A DNA stretch of 64,000 nucleotides from contig NZ_JALKBF010000001.1 of the NCBI RefSeq assembly GCF_023016085.1, positions 1,116,001-1,180,000 of the forward strand, read 5' to 3'. The position numbers and the translations under genes were made by a program. This DNA is from Aliiroseovarius sp. F47248L (GTDB taxonomy: Bacteria; Pseudomonadota; Alphaproteobacteria; Rhodobacterales; Rhodobacteraceae). The notes beneath the pieces are model-generated. The model saw only the letters and a program-made list of their open reading frames with translations, did not search any database and was not told where the DNA came from. Below are positions 9,289-18,839 of the stretch, in pieces; position 1 is the stretch's first letter; each line of letters opens with the position of its first letter.

Positions 9289-9342
9289 TGCATCATGATC
9301 CAAATCAGGTTTGTTTCGTCCCACCCTTGATAGGAGGAAGTC

Positions 9343-10506
9343 ATGGCGATCATCAACCGTATTGGCGAATTTGCTGGTGATATGAAAACGTGGCGACAGC
9401 ATATCCATGCCAATCCTGAATTGGGGTTGGAGTGTCACGATACAGCAGCCTATGTCGTGGATCATTTGCGCGGTTTCGGTGTGGACGAAATTCACGAGAA
9501 GATCGGCATATCGGGCGTTGTGGGCATCATCAACGGGCAGGGGGATGGCCCGACCATTGGCCTGCGCGCCGATATGGATGCGTTACCGATGGATGAGGCA
9601 ACCGGGCTTGATTATGCCTCAACCGTTCCCGGGCGGATGCACGCCTGTGGACATGACGGGCACACCACGATGTTGCTGGGGGCTGCGCGATACTTGGCGG
9701 AAACGCGGAACTTCAAGGGGCGCGTCGCGCTGATCTTCCAACCTGCCGAAGAAATCGACGGCGGTGCGAAATACATGTGCGATGAAGGCATGATGGACCG
9801 TTTCGGTATTTCCGAGGTCTATGCTCTGCACAACATGCCGGGGCATGAGGTGGGCAAGTTCTATACCACACCCGGCCCGATCATGGCTGCGGTCGACACG
9901 CTGCACGTCAAGGTGACGGGGCGCGGTGGCCACGCGGCTTATCCGCAGGATACGGTCGATCCGATCATGGCGGTCGTGTCGATGGTGCAGGCGGTCCAAT
10001 CCATCGTCAGCCGCAACCTGTCGCCAATGGACAATCTGGTGGTCTCGGTCACGATGATCGGCGGCGGCACGGCAGACAATATCATCCCTGAAGACGCGTG
10101 GTTCGCCGCGACCATCCGATCTTTCACCCCCGAGGTGCGCGAGATGGTGCAGCGTCGTCTGCGCGAGGTGATCGAGGGACAGGCAGCCAGTTTCGGTGTG
10201 ACGGTCCAGATCGACTATGAACTGGGCTATCCGCCCACGGTGAACGACCCCGATGCCGTAGAAAAAGCGGCAGACGTAGCGCGCGAGATCAGCGGCGATG
10301 ACCACGTCTTCGCCCAAGAAGGGCGCGAGATGGGGGCTGAAGACTTCGCCTATATGCTGGAAGAGCGCCCCGGAGCCTATCTGTTTCTTGGGCAGGGCAA
10401 AGACAGCGCGGGCGTTCATCACCCAGCCTATGATTTCAATGATGAGGCCGCGCCTTACGGGGCCAGTTTCTTTGCGCGTCTGGTCGAACGGCTGAACCCG
10501 ATCTGA
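9343..10506 (+). CDS. M20 family amidohydrolase
   Basis: A zinc-dependent M20 peptidase/amidohydrolase of the hippurate or N-acyl-amino-acid hydrolase type, 387 residues. Seen: HANPELGLECHDTA, the metal-binding HACGHDGHTTMLLGAARYL, the catalytic glutamates in FQPAEEIDGGAKYM, and the C-terminal metal ligand region GAEDFAYMLEERPGAYLFLG. GGAGG stands before the ATG. The agmatinase gene starts 82 bases downstream, so the two probably share a transcript. Substrate is not determined; the pairing suggests amide or guanidino compounds, which is inference. Confidence 0.9.
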   Translation: MAIINRIGEFAGDMKTWRQHIHANPELGLECHDTAAYVVDHLRGFGVDEIHEKIGISGVVGIINGQGDGPTIGLRADMDALPMDEATGLDYASTVPGRMHACGHDGHTTMLLGAARYLAETRNFKGRVALIFQPAEEIDGGAKYMCDEGMMDRFGISEVYALHNMPGHEVGKFYTTPGPIMAAVDTLHVKVTGRGGHAAYPQDTVDPIMAVVSMVQAVQSIVSRNLSPMDNLVVSVTMIGGGTADNIIPEDAWFAATIRSFTPEVREMVQRRLREVIEGQAASFGVTVQIDYELGYPPTVNDPDAVEKAADVAREISGDDHVFAQEGREMGAEDFAYMLEERPGAYLFLGQGKDSAGVHHPAYDFNDEAAPYGASFFARLVERLNPI

Positions 10507-10588
10507 GGTCATGGCGCTGGATTTGATCAAATTATCTGGTCAGACCATCAAACCTGTGCTAACCGATCACAAAACAGGAGAGGTCGAC

Positions 10589-11551
10589 ATGGCATTGGAA
10601 GACGCAAAAACTCAGGTCGATACCGCCTTCACGCGGGACGGGTTCAAAGGTTTGGCCTTTGAAAACACCTTCGGCGGGGCTTTGTCGTTTTTACGTCGCA
10701 CCTACTCCAAAAACCTTTCGGGTGTCGACATCGCGGTTACGGGCATCCCGTTTGACCAGGCCGTAACCAATCGCCCCGGCACCCGCCTTGGCCCGCGTGC
10801 GATCCGCGAGGCATCCTGTCTGCAATCGCCCGACCAGGCCTATGGCTGGGGCTTCGATGTGATGAGCGAATTTGCCATTGCCGATTACGGTGACATGGCG
10901 TTCGACTATGCCCATATCGACCAGTTCCCCACCGCTCTTGAGGCGCATATCAGCGGCATTCTGGATCAGGATGCGGCCTGCCTGACGCTGGGCGGCGATC
11001 ACTATATCACCTTCCCGATCCTGCGCGCGCATGCAAAGAAGCACGGCCCCCTGAGCCTGTTGCAATTCGACGCCCATACGGACACATGGGCCGACGATGA
11101 CATGACCCGTGTTGATCATGGCACGATGTTCTACAAAGCCGTGAAAGAGGGGCTGATTGACCCGGCCCGTTCGGTGCAGGTGGGCATTCGCACCCATAAC
11201 GACGACACACTGGGCGTGAACATCATCGACGCGCGCGAGGTGCATGAAACCGGCCCGCAGGCGGTGGTCGACAAGATCAAGTCGATCCTGGGAGACCGCA
11301 AAACCTATCTGACCTTTGACATCGACGCGCTGGACCCGGCCTTTGCTCCCGGCACAGGCACGCCGGTCTGGGGTGGTCTGACCTCGGCACAAGCGTCGAT
11401 CATCCTGCGCGATCTTGCGGGGATCAACCTTGTGGGCGGCGATGTGGTCGAGGTGTCACCACCCTTTGACACCACTGGCGCCACCGCCATCGCAGGGGCG
11501 CATGTGGCGATGGAAATTCTGAATCTGTGGGCGGTGACGCGGCGCTGCTAG
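10589..11551 (+). CDS. speB: Agmatinase / ureohydrolase family protein
   Basis: A 320-residue ureohydrolase, most likely agmatinase (agmatine to putrescine and urea). The manganese-binding motifs are complete: GGDHYITFP, LLQFDAHTDTW, and TFDIDALDPAFAPGTGTP. Start ATG at 10589 is chosen because AGGAG lies just upstream; an in-frame ATG at 10511 has no such site. The loop VDHGTMFYKAV near the active site matches agmatinases better than arginases. A second ureohydrolase at 43442 in the window differs in this loop. Confidence 0.88.
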   Translation: MALEDAKTQVDTAFTRDGFKGLAFENTFGGALSFLRRTYSKNLSGVDIAVTGIPFDQAVTNRPGTRLGPRAIREASCLQSPDQAYGWGFDVMSEFAIADYGDMAFDYAHIDQFPTALEAHISGILDQDAACLTLGGDHYITFPILRAHAKKHGPLSLLQFDAHTDTWADDDMTRVDHGTMFYKAVKEGLIDPARSVQVGIRTHNDDTLGVNIIDAREVHETGPQAVVDKIKSILGDRKTYLTFDIDALDPAFAPGTGTPVWGGLTSAQASIILRDLAGINLVGGDVVEVSPPFDTTGATAIAGAHVAMEILNLWAVTRRC

Positions 11552-11747
11552 TCTGCGCGGCGTGTCGCATATCACAGTAGGCGCGATTGAATTGTACCGT
11601 ATGCTGCTGTTTTGTGCCGTCAACATGACCATCACCCTTGACAAGCCCATTGCAGGATTAGGCTTGCAGCGTAACCCCGGCTCATCTATCGCTACCAAGA
11701 GTTGATGTGTCACGATCCGCTGGGGGGCGGAGGGTTCGGGGGCGTGT

Positions 11748-12197
11748 GTGAATTATTTTGTTTTTGCAATTCTGGGTGTGCTTTTTCTGGCCGTTCTTGC
11801 GCTTGGCTGGGTGCGACTGGCACCATTGCCGGAAGAGCGATTCTCGGCACGTCCAGGTCCAAACAATCCGGGTACGCACAAACTGCCGGGTGGGGTGAAA
11901 TACGTGATCCCGCTGCGCATTCTGCCAGAAGGTGCCTTGGACCATCTGGCGTGGATCGCACTGGAAGCCCCGCGCACGCATCTGCGATATCAAGAAGATG
12001 ATCTGTTCGCGGTTGTCACCCGCTCGCGGCGTATCGGCTTTCCCGACATCACTGTGGCATGGGTGGCCGATGATGCACTGCATATTCATGCCCATTTGGT
12101 CTATGGTAAAAGCGATATGGGCGTGAATGAACAGCGGGTTGACGTCTGGCTTGATCAGCTAAGACATCTTGATGACGACATGGATGACGAATTCTGA
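11748..12197 (+). CDS. DUF1499 family membrane-anchored protein
   Basis: A 149-residue protein with one N-terminal membrane segment (FVFAILGVLFLAVLALGW) and a periplasmic DUF1499 domain, recognised by AIALEAPRTH-like text (WIALEAPRTHLRYQ) and SRRIGFPDITVAWV. The start is GTG with a distant GGAGG. Function is unknown in the family. Its stop codon directly abuts that of the convergent gene, with no room for a terminator. The 196-base stretch before it holds TTGACA (11638-11643) but no convincing -10. Confidence 0.78.
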   Translation: MNYFVFAILGVLFLAVLALGWVRLAPLPEERFSARPGPNNPGTHKLPGGVKYVIPLRILPEGALDHLAWIALEAPRTHLRYQEDDLFAVVTRSRRIGFPDITVAWVADDALHIHAHLVYGKSDMGVNEQRVDVWLDQLRHLDDDMDDEF

Positions 12198-12500
12198 TCA
12201 GAGAGGCGACAATTCGGCAGGGGCATCGCTGCTCGTTTGTGTCTCTTGGACCGCTTGTGCAGAAACACAGCCTTCGCCCGTGTCGCGCCACATGGGTACG
12301 TTCAAACTCATTTCGCAGCGGGCCATGAACGCACGACCGCCGACAAACAGGCAGATGCTTTCGCCCAGTTCAACGCGACTGCCGGCGGTGTCAGTGCAGT
12401 AGCAGTCTATGACCTTGCCGCCCGGTGAGGTGACGTCGGCCAGCACCGGTTCAGCGAACAGTCCGCCCGCGACGAAGAAAAGGGGCAATATCCTGAACAT
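12198..12500 (-). CDS. Small secreted cysteine-containing protein, unknown
   Basis: A 100-residue protein with a signal peptide (ILPLFFVAGGLFAEPVLA) and a mature part of about 78 residues containing four cysteines (CYC near residue 33, ICLF near 50, ARCE near 62, GEGC near 78), which could form two periplasmic disulfides. I recognise no family. It ends at the base after the convergent DUF1499 gene. The upstream gap to the divergent prfA is about 60 bases. Function unknown. Confidence 0.65.
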   Translation of the reverse strand: MFRILPLFFVAGGLFAEPVLADVTSPGGKVIDCYCTDTAGSRVELGESICLFVGGRAFMARCEMSLNVPMWRDTGEGCVSAQAVQETQTSSDAPAELSPL

Positions 12501-12561
12501 GCCTTAGCCTAGCACATTCGTGCCTCTTGACCAAACCTTCGTGATAAGAGACACCGCCACA

Positions 12562-13617
12562 ATGGTTCCTATGGAAAAACTTTCAGCAATCACAGAACGG
12601 TTCGAGTTTCTGGAAGCCCGCATGGCACAAGGCCTGTCGGGTGAAGAAATCGCGCAGGTCGGGCGCGAATATGCTGAACTGAAACCGGTCGTCGAGGAAA
12701 TCGCCGCTTATCGCCGTCTGCTGGACGATATCGCCGAAGCCGAGGCAATGCTGGGCGATCCGGACATGCGTGAGTTGGCTGAAGAAGAGCTGCCGATCCT
12801 GAAAGAGAGGCTGCCCGAGGTGGAACAGGCCATGCGGTTGGTTCTGCTGCCAAAGGACGCCGCGGACGCTCGACCTGCGATGATCGAAATTCGTCCCGGC
12901 ACGGGTGGGGACGAAGCATCTCTGTTCGCAGCGGACCTTTTGCGCATGTATCAACGCTATGCCGAGGCGCGCGGCTGGAATTTCGAGATCATGGAGCAAT
13001 CCTTGACTGAACTAGGTGGCATCAAAGAGGTCGTGGCTCATGTGAAGGGCGAAGGCGTGTTTGCCCGTATGAAATATGAAAGCGGTGTGCACCGGGTCCA
13101 GCGCGTGCCGGAAACTGAAAGTGGCGGGCGCATTCACACTTCGGCAGCAACGGTGGCTGTGCTGCCCGAGGCGGAGGATGTGGATATCCAAATCGACGCA
13201 AATGACATTCGCATTGATACAATGCGCGCGTCAGGGTCGGGCGGCCAGCATGTGAACACCACCGACAGTGCCGTGCGGATCACGCACCTGCCAACGGGCA
13301 TCATGGTGACCAGTTCCGAGAAAAGCCAACACCGCAACCGCGAGATCGCGATGCAGGTACTGAAGACGCGGCTGTTTGATCTGGAACGGCAGCGGGTTGA
13401 TGATGCCCGCGCGGCGGATCGCAAGGCACAGGTGGGGTCGGGTGACCGGTCCGAGCGCATCCGCACCTATAACTTCCCGCAAGGTCGCATGACAGATCAT
13501 CGGATCAATCTGACACTCTATAAGCTGGATCAGATCATCGGAGGTGATCTGGATGATGTGATCGACGCGCTGATTGCCGAAGATCAGGCGGCACAATTGG
13601 CAGATATGGACGGATGA
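12562..13617 (+). CDS. prfA: Peptide chain release factor 1
   Basis: RF1, 351 residues, terminates translation at UAA and UAG. The GGQ tripeptide that triggers peptidyl-tRNA hydrolysis is at residues 227-229 within [16 protein letters not shown], and domain 2 has the RF1-type sequence [18 protein letters not shown]. The start [10 protein letters not shown] gives the usual family length; an upstream GTG (12520) would add 14 residues without support. The stop overlaps the start of prmC by four bases (ATGA), so the modifying enzyme is translationally coupled to its substrate. Confidence 0.97.
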   Translation: MVPMEKLSAITERFEFLEARMAQGLSGEEIAQVGREYAELKPVVEEIAAYRRLLDDIAEAEAMLGDPDMRELAEEELPILKERLPEVEQAMRLVLLPKDAADARPAMIEIRPGTGGDEASLFAADLLRMYQRYAEARGWNFEIMEQSLTELGGIKEVVAHVKGEGVFARMKYESGVHRVQRVPETESGGRIHTSAATVAVLPEAEDVDIQIDANDIRIDTMRASGSGGQHVNTTDSAVRITHLPTGIMVTSSEKSQHRNREIAMQVLKTRLFDLERQRVDDARAADRKAQVGSGDRSERIRTYNFPQGRMTDHRINLTLYKLDQIIGGDLDDVIDALIAEDQAAQLADMDG

Positions 13618-14474
13618 CCACTGGCACGGCGCTATTGGTCTCTGCCACGCGGGTCTTGCGCGCGGCGGGTGTGGAAGACCCGGCTCGCGATGCACGGATT
13701 TTACTTGCGCATGCGTTGGGCGTTGATCGCAGCCGACTGACGCTGGTTCTACCAGACGTGGTTGAAAACCATCACGCCGCTGCATTCGAGCAAGCCATTT
13801 CCGCGCGCGCCAACCGCCAACCCGTTGCCCAAATTATCGGAACGCGGGCGTTTTACGGGCGTGACTTCATTGTAACCGGCGATGTATTGGACCCGCGCCC
13901 GGACACCGAGCTTTTGGTCGATACGGCCTTGTCAGTGCCTTTTGCCAACGTGTTGGATCTGGGCACAGGAACGGGCTGTATCCTGTTGACACTGTTGGCA
14001 GAACGTCCAGATGCGTTGGGGCAAGGAGTGGACCTGTCGTCGGCCGCGCTGTCCATTGCCCGAGCCAATGCAGAGGCAATGCAGATTGCGGACCGTGCCG
14101 AGTTTCTGGAAGGATCGTGGTTCGATGCGGTTGCCACCGATCAGCAGTTTGACCTGATCGTGTCAAATCCGCCCTATATCTCTGAGACCGAGATGATGGC
14201 GCTGGCCCCCGAAGTGCGGGATTGGGAGCCGCATTTGGCGCTGTCGCCCGGCGGCGATGACTTGGCGGCCTATCGCAAGATCATAGCTGACGCATTGCAT
14301 TATCTGGCGTCAGGAGGGCATCTGATGGTCGAAATCGGGGCCGGGCAGGGCGCGGCGGTCAAAGAGATGTTTCAGAATGCAGGATTCATCGAAACCCAAG
14401 TGCTGAAGGACCTGTCCGGGCATGATCGTGTTGTCGCAGGCGATGGGCCCTGTGTGCCGCATTTTGCAGAATAA
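13614..14474 (+). CDS. prmC: Release factor glutamine methyltransferase PrmC/HemK
   Basis: SAM-dependent N5-glutamine methyltransferase, 286 residues, that methylates the glutamine of the GGQ loop in release factors. Seen: helical N-terminal domain, SAM-binding [18 protein letters not shown], and the catalytic NPPY motif (SNPPYISE) near residue 185. The fragment [14 protein letters not shown] is a family signature. It overlaps prfA by four bases. Confidence 0.96.
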   Translation: MTTGTALLVSATRVLRAAGVEDPARDARILLAHALGVDRSRLTLVLPDVVENHHAAAFEQAISARANRQPVAQIIGTRAFYGRDFIVTGDVLDPRPDTELLVDTALSVPFANVLDLGTGTGCILLTLLAERPDALGQGVDLSSAALSIARANAEAMQIADRAEFLEGSWFDAVATDQQFDLIVSNPPYISETEMMALAPEVRDWEPHLALSPGGDDLAAYRKIIADALHYLASGGHLMVEIGAGQGAAVKEMFQNAGFIETQVLKDLSGHDRVVAGDGPCVPHFAE

Positions 14475-14725
14475 TGCATGTACAACGGCCGTTAAAGCCA
14501 CTGGAACCCGGCAAAAATCCTCGTTTCCACCAGTTTTTTCCAGATAAGGCTTGTGTTTCGGCAATCCACGTGACAATCAGGTTTTAGCAGTGTCGCAGTC
14601 CTCGTGACAGCCGCTGTTTGTAAGCCCTACAATTCGAACGATGTGGCACAGATTGGTGTCTTGTTCGAAAACACAGCGCGGCAATTAAACCGCGCGTTGG
14701 AAGCTAAAGCTGGAAAAACAAGCTG
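14475..14725 (+). promoter_or_regulatory. Leader region of the DUF4167 gene
   Basis: This 251-base non-coding stretch has two inverted repeats: TTCGAAC (14633-14639) facing GTTCGAA (14663-14669), and GCGCGG (14676-14681) facing CCGCGC (14690-14695) about 30 bases before the DUF4167 start. No clear terminator follows prmC. The structures could act in the 5' leader, but no known RNA family is recognised. Confidence 0.3.
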
Positions 14726-15292
14726 ATGAGATCGCCGAAATCACGTTCGCGAAATAACAAGTCGAACCGTAACCGGAACAATCCGGGAAACATCATCAAC
14801 CGCGTCTACGACAGTTCGGGACCCGAGGGCAAAGTGCGCGGGACTCCCCAGCAGATCATCGACAAATACACCCAATTGGCGCGCGATGCGTTTTTGTCGA
14901 ATGACCGGGTTGCGGGTGAAAACTTCCAACAGCACGCGGAACACTACACCCGTCTTCTCAGCGAAGCACAGCGCGAGATGGAAGCCCGGCGTTTGCAGTC
15001 GGAACAGCAAAACCGCGACCGCCAACAACGCGAAAAAGAAGAGCGTGAAGCACGTGCCGAACGCAAATCTGCACAGGCAGCGGCAGGCGAGGGGGATCAA
15101 CCCGACATCGCTCCACAGTCCGACACGATGGAAGAAGATGGCCAAAGCGGTCTGGTAGAAACACCGGAAAGCAAGCCGAAGAAGGCACCAGCGCGGACCC
15201 GCAAACCCCGCAAGCCAGCGAAGTCGGACGTCTCGAACGAAGATACGGATGCGGCCAGCGGCACTCCGGACGCTCCCGAAGCGGCAGAGTAA
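14726..15292 (+). CDS. DUF4167 domain protein
   Basis: A 188-residue cytoplasmic protein with a basic N-terminus (KSRSRNNKSNRNRNN) and a conserved N-terminal DUF4167 domain including GTPQQIIDKYTQLARDA and AENFQQHAEHYTRLL-like text. The remainder is low-complexity: a Q/E/R-rich coiled-coil-like stretch, then an acidic segment, then a Lys/Pro/Ala-rich tail. Family members follow prfA-prmC in many alphaproteobacteria. The basic start suggests nucleic-acid contact, but no function is established. A good terminator follows. Confidence 0.85.
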   Translation: MRSPKSRSRNNKSNRNRNNPGNIINRVYDSSGPEGKVRGTPQQIIDKYTQLARDAFLSNDRVAGENFQQHAEHYTRLLSEAQREMEARRLQSEQQNRDRQQREKEEREARAERKSAQAAAGEGDQPDIAPQSDTMEEDGQSGLVETPESKPKKAPARTRKPRKPAKSDVSNEDTDAASGTPDAPEAAE

Positions 15293-15314
15293 GCCACCTT
15301 CAAGGCATTTATTG

Positions 15315-15348
15315 AACCCGGCCCGCGAAAGCAGTGCCGGGTTTTTTC
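15315..15348 (+). terminator. Intrinsic terminator of the DUF4167 gene
   Basis: AACCCGGC (15315-15322) and GCCGGGTT (15336-15343) form an 8-bp stem followed by TTTTT. Confidence 0.85.
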
Positions 15349-15373
15349 TTAATAATTGGTCGCAGCAAATATG

Positions 15374-15405
15374 AAAAAAGCCCCGCCGGATAGGGCGAGG
15401 CTTTC
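15374..15405 (-). terminator. Intrinsic terminator of gpt
   Basis: On the minus strand AAGCCTCGCC pairs with GGCGGGGCTT (one G-T pair), followed by TTTT. It lies 24 bases after the gpt stop codon. Confidence 0.75.
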
Positions 15406-15428
15406 GGAATTGTTTTTGACGCGTTTGA

Positions 15429-15932
15429 TTAATCCGTTCCGCGATATGGTTCGACATATTGCAGCGCCATATCCCATGGAAAGAAGATCCAGGTGTCCTG
15501 GCTGACCTCGGTGATGAACGTGTCCACCAGCGGGCGACCCTTGGGTTTGGCGTAAACGGTGGCAAAATGGGCCTTGGGATACAGGTTGCGCACCAGTTCC
15601 AGTGTTTTGCCTGTGTCGACAAGATCGTCGATAACCAAGATCCCCTCACCATCGCCCATCATGGCCGCGTCCGGGGCTTTCAGAAGCTCTGCTTCGCCCT
15701 GCGATTGATGGTGATAGGATTTGACCGATACGGTATCCACTGTGCGGATATCCAGCTCGCGCGCGACGATCATGGCCGGGGCCAGACCGCCACGGGTGAT
15801 CGCAACGACAGCGCGCCAGCCTGTGTCTTTGGGGCCTTGGCCGTCAAGTCGCCACGCAAGCGCACGGCTGTCGCGATGGATTTGATCCCAGCTGATGTGG
15901 AAACCTTTTTCGTGGGGCAGGCGGTCGCTCAT
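15429..15932 (-). CDS. gpt: Xanthine-guanine phosphoribosyltransferase
   Basis: Purine salvage enzyme, 167 residues, which transfers phosphoribose from PRPP to guanine or xanthine. The PRPP-binding motif [17 protein letters not shown] is complete, and [20 protein letters not shown] is the typical N-terminal motif. Length and C-terminus (FFPWD) match XGPRT. It lies 12 bases downstream of fabI on the same strand and ends in its own terminator, so fabI-gpt form a two-gene unit. Confidence 0.94.
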   Translation of the reverse strand: MSDRLPHEKGFHISWDQIHRDSRALAWRLDGQGPKDTGWRAVVAITRGGLAPAMIVARELDIRTVDTVSVKSYHHQSQGEAELLKAPDAAMMGDGEGILVIDDLVDTGKTLELVRNLYPKAHFATVYAKPKGRPLVDTFITEVSQDTWIFFPWDMALQYVEPYRGTD

Positions 15933-15944
15933 GTCGGATGCTCC

Positions 15945-16763
15945 TTATTTGCGACCAGTGGCCACGTCGATATCAGGCGCATCAACGGCCTTCATGCCGA
16001 CGACGTGATAGCCGCTGTCCACATGATGTGTTTCGCCGGTGACGCCCGACCCTAGGTCGGACAACAGATACAGGGCAGAGTTGCCCACGTCCTGAATGGT
16101 CACGTTGCGACGCAGTGGCGAATTAAGCTCGTTCCATTTCAGAATGTAACGGAAATCACCGATCCCCGAGGCTGCGAGCGTCTTGATAGGCCCGGCCGAG
16201 ATTGAGTTTACCCGGATGCCGTCCTTGCCCAGATCCTCGGCCATGTAGCGTACGGAAGCCTCAAGTGCGGCTTTGGCAACGCCCATTACATTGTAATGCG
16301 GCATCACTTGTTCGGCCCCGTAATAGGTCAGCGTCAGCAGCGAACCACCATCGGGCATCATGGCTGCGGCGCGACGAGCCACCGCGGTGAAGGAATAAAC
16401 CGAGATATCCATCGTCACGCGGAAGTTTTCCGGGCTGGTATCAACATAGCGCCCGCGAAGTTCATTTTTATCTGAAAAGCCAATAGCATGGACGACGAAA
16501 TCCAGCTTGCCCCATGTCTTTTCAAGTTCGCTGAACAATGTGTCGATCGACCCTTGGTCTGATACATCACACTCAACAACAACATCTGATCCAAGTTGGG
16601 CGGCCAGCGGATCGACCCGCTTTTTCAACGCTTCACCCTGATAGGAAAACGCAAGTTCGGCACCGGCGTCGGCACAGGCTTTCGCGATCCCCCATGCAAT
16701 GGACTTATCGTTGGCTAGCCCCATAATCAGGCCGCGTTTGCCCTTCATCAATTCCGTCGACAT
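15945..16763 (-). CDS. fabI: Enoyl-[acyl-carrier-protein] reductase (NADH)
   Basis: FabI, 272 residues, reduces enoyl-ACP in the last step of each fatty acid elongation cycle. It is an SDR-fold enzyme with the FabI-type opening KRGLIMGLANDKSIAWGIAKA, the catalytic Tyr-x6-Lys in YNVMGVAKAALE and the substrate-loop text AGPIKTLAASGI. The start MSTELMKGK follows GGGGA; the open frame extends 52 codons further but this has no family similarity. It is divergent from pdxH with about 160 bases between. Confidence 0.96.
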   Translation of the reverse strand: MSTELMKGKRGLIMGLANDKSIAWGIAKACADAGAELAFSYQGEALKKRVDPLAAQLGSDVVVECDVSDQGSIDTLFSELEKTWGKLDFVVHAIGFSDKNELRGRYVDTSPENFRVTMDISVYSFTAVARRAAAMMPDGGSLLTLTYYGAEQVMPHYNVMGVAKAALEASVRYMAEDLGKDGIRVNSISAGPIKTLAASGIGDFRYILKWNELNSPLRRNVTIQDVGNSALYLLSDLGSGVTGETHHVDSGYHVVGMKAVDAPDIDVATGRK

Positions 16764-16921
16764 TCTGGTTCCCCGTCCCGAGATACTGCGATATGCCCGT
16801 TTAGGCGATTGGCCGGGTCTCTTCAAGTCTGAGCCCGACGTTCTGCTACGTGTTTGTAACAGAGTTGGCACGGAACCGCGCAGGCCATATGTTTGGAAAG
16901 TCACAAGAAGGGGGGGCAAGG

Positions 16922-17527
16922 ATGTCAGAACGTGGCGGGATATTTGCAGGCGACGATCCCTTCGTGATCGCGTGCAGTTGGTTGGAAGAAGCCGAGAAAT
17001 CTGAACCCAATGACCCCAACGCCATTGCGTTGTCGACGGTCGATGCGGACGGGTTGCCGAATGCGCGTATGGTATTGCTCAAGGACATCGAAGACGATTC
17101 CTTCGTATTTTACACCAACTATGGGTCTACCAAGGCGCAGGAACTGGATCATGCGGGCAAAGCAGCTTTTGTTATGCACTGGAAAAGTCTGCGCCGCCAA
17201 ATCCGGGTGCGTGGCGTGATTGAACGCGAAGAGGGGCCACAGGCAGACGCCTATTACGCGTCTCGGTCGCTGAAAAGCCGGTTGGGCGCATGGGCGTCGC
17301 ATCAAAGCCAGCCTTTAGCCTCACGTGCGGCCCTGATGACCGAGGTGGCAAAGGTGACGGCGACCCATGGCACCAACCCCTCGCGTCCGCCGTTTTGGGG
17401 TGGATACCGGATTTGGCCAACTGAAATAGAGTTCTGGGCGGATGGGGCATTCCGGCTTCATGACCGCTTTCGCTGGAGCCGGGAGCAAAAAAATGAATCG
17501 TGGTCAGTTGTGCGATTAAACCCTTAA
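16922..17527 (+). CDS. pdxH: Pyridoxamine 5'-phosphate oxidase
   Basis: FMN-dependent oxidase, 201 residues, that makes pyridoxal 5'-phosphate from pyridoxine or pyridoxamine phosphate. Seen: [35 protein letters not shown], and the C-terminal signature [20 protein letters not shown]. The start MSERGGIF follows AAGGGGGG and AAGG; upstream codons in the frame are not family-like. Downstream is a cold shock gene after 113 bases. Confidence 0.95.
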   Translation: MSERGGIFAGDDPFVIACSWLEEAEKSEPNDPNAIALSTVDADGLPNARMVLLKDIEDDSFVFYTNYGSTKAQELDHAGKAAFVMHWKSLRRQIRVRGVIEREEGPQADAYYASRSLKSRLGAWASHQSQPLASRAALMTEVAKVTATHGTNPSRPPFWGGYRIWPTEIEFWADGAFRLHDRFRWSREQKNESWSVVRLNP

Positions 17528-17598
17528 AAAATCGGGGTTTTCGTGCTATACCTGCCTAAAAGTATATGTGTTTAAGGCTTGCACCCGGATTTCAAACA

Positions 17599-17617
17599 CC
17601 CCAATAGTATTGTGGGG
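17599..17617 (+). other. Small hairpin in the cold-shock gene leader
   Basis: CCCCAAT and ATTGTGGGG can fold into a 7-bp stem with one bulged T and a three-base loop, 24 bases before the cold-shock start codon. A temperature-responsive role is possible but unproven. Confidence 0.3.
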
Positions 17618-17640
17618 ATGCGAATATTTTGAGGACAATT

Positions 17641-18180
17641 ATGGCGCAAGATACAGACGCGCATGAGCCAATCGTGCTGCGTGGCCAAGTCAAATGGTTT
17701 GACCCAGGCAAGGGGTTTGGTTTCGTGATCGCCGACGAAGGTGGAGCGGATATTTTGCTTCATGCCAATGTGTTGCGTAATTTTGGTCAAAGCTCAGTTG
17801 CTGATGGTTCAGTCATTGAAATCTCGGTGCAGTCGACTGAACGCGGTCGTCAAGCCGTCAATGTCTTATCGATAGAGCCGCCTGTCGCTGATGCCGAACA
17901 TCAGCTTGAGGAATTCACTGAAGGCGTTGTCGACCCTGACAGCGTAGGACCGCTGGAGCCTGCGCGGGTTAAATGGTTTGACAAGGCCAAGGGGTTCGGT
18001 TTCGCCAATGTGTTCGGGCGGTCTGAAGACGTGTTCATTCACGTAGAGGTTCTGCGCCGTTCGGGGCTTGCTGATTTGCAACCGGGCGAAGCGATTGGTC
18101 TGCGATCTGCGGCGGGCAAGCGGGGCTGCATGGCGGTCAGTGTGTCGTCGTGGGACTCGGCCACCGATCACAAGGAATGA
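17641..18180 (+). CDS. Two-domain cold shock protein
   Basis: A 179-residue protein with two cold-shock (OB-fold) domains. The first (about residues 12-75) has GQVKWFDPGKGFGFVIADEG and the second (about 99-160) has ARVKWFDKAKGFGFANVFG, both with the aromatic RNP1 KGFGF. The RNP2 equivalents are ILLHANVL and VFIHVEVL. Cold shock proteins bind single-stranded RNA/DNA and melt RNA structure. ATG 17641 follows TTGAGGA. The downstream DUF192 gene begins one base after the stop codon, so they are cotranscribed. Confidence 0.93.
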   Translation: MAQDTDAHEPIVLRGQVKWFDPGKGFGFVIADEGGADILLHANVLRNFGQSSVADGSVIEISVQSTERGRQAVNVLSIEPPVADAEHQLEEFTEGVVDPDSVGPLEPARVKWFDKAKGFGFANVFGRSEDVFIHVEVLRRSGLADLQPGEAIGLRSAAGKRGCMAVSVSSWDSATDHKE

Positions 18181-18181
18181 A

Positions 18182-18682
18182 ATGCTAAGCGTATTGAACA
18201 GGATTGTAAAAATGGGGGCGTCTATCATGGGCGCCCTTTTGTTGTCTGCACCGGTCTGGGCCGATGTCTGTGACCCAGACTACGTCGACCTGCGGGGGGA
18301 CTGGGGTAAGGCGCGGTTCATGGTTGAGATCGCCGATGATCCCGGAGAACGCGCACAGGGATTGATGCACCGCGAAAGCATGCCGATGTCGCATGGTATG
18401 TTGTTTCTGTTCGAAACACCCCAGACAGTCAGCTTCTGGATGAAAAACACGCTGATCCCGCTGGACATGCTGTTTCTGACCGCCGATGGCACGGTTGCGC
18501 GGGTGCACCAGAATGCCATTCCCCACGACACATCACTCATCCCCGGTGGCTCGGACATTTTTGCGGTACTAGAGGTCAACGGCGGCATCTCTGAGCGATT
18601 TGGCATTTCAGAGGGCACGGTTCTGCGCCACCCGTTGTTGGATCAGAGTATTGCTGCATGGCCTTGCGCAGCCACCGAATAG
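18182..18682 (+). CDS. DUF192 family secreted protein
   Basis: A 166-residue exported protein: signal peptide MGASIMGALLLSAPVWA, then a DUF192 domain with GERAQGLMHRESMPMSHGML, SFWMKNTLIPLDMLF and LEVNGGISERFGI. Such small beta-barrel proteins are periplasmic and of unknown activity. The start ATG is at the base after the cold-shock stop, indicating translational coupling. The association csp-DUF192 next to a tRNA gene is a common arrangement in Rhodobacterales. Confidence 0.88.
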   Translation: MLSVLNRIVKMGASIMGALLLSAPVWADVCDPDYVDLRGDWGKARFMVEIADDPGERAQGLMHRESMPMSHGMLFLFETPQTVSFWMKNTLIPLDMLFLTADGTVARVHQNAIPHDTSLIPGGSDIFAVLEVNGGISERFGISEGTVLRHPLLDQSIAAWPCAATE

Positions 18683-18762
18683 CCATGGCAAGACAGGAAG
18701 ATCGAATGGGCTGTCAGTTTGCCCTTTTCTTCGTCAAAAACCCCCGTTAAGGAGAGGGCGTT

Positions 18763-18839
18763 CGGGGCGTAGCGCAGCCTGGTAGCGCGACGGTTTTGGG
18801 TACCGTAGGTCGCAAGTTCGAATCTTGCCGTCCCGACCA
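18763..18839 (+). tRNA. tRNA-Pro (anticodon TGG)
   Basis: A 77-base tRNA cloverleaf. Acceptor CGGGGCG (18763-18769) pairs with CGTCCCG, then discriminator A and encoded CCA. Anticodon stem ACGGT/ACCGT encloses the loop TTTGGGT, giving anticodon TGG at 18797-18799. The T arm contains GTTCGAATC. Confidence 0.95.
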
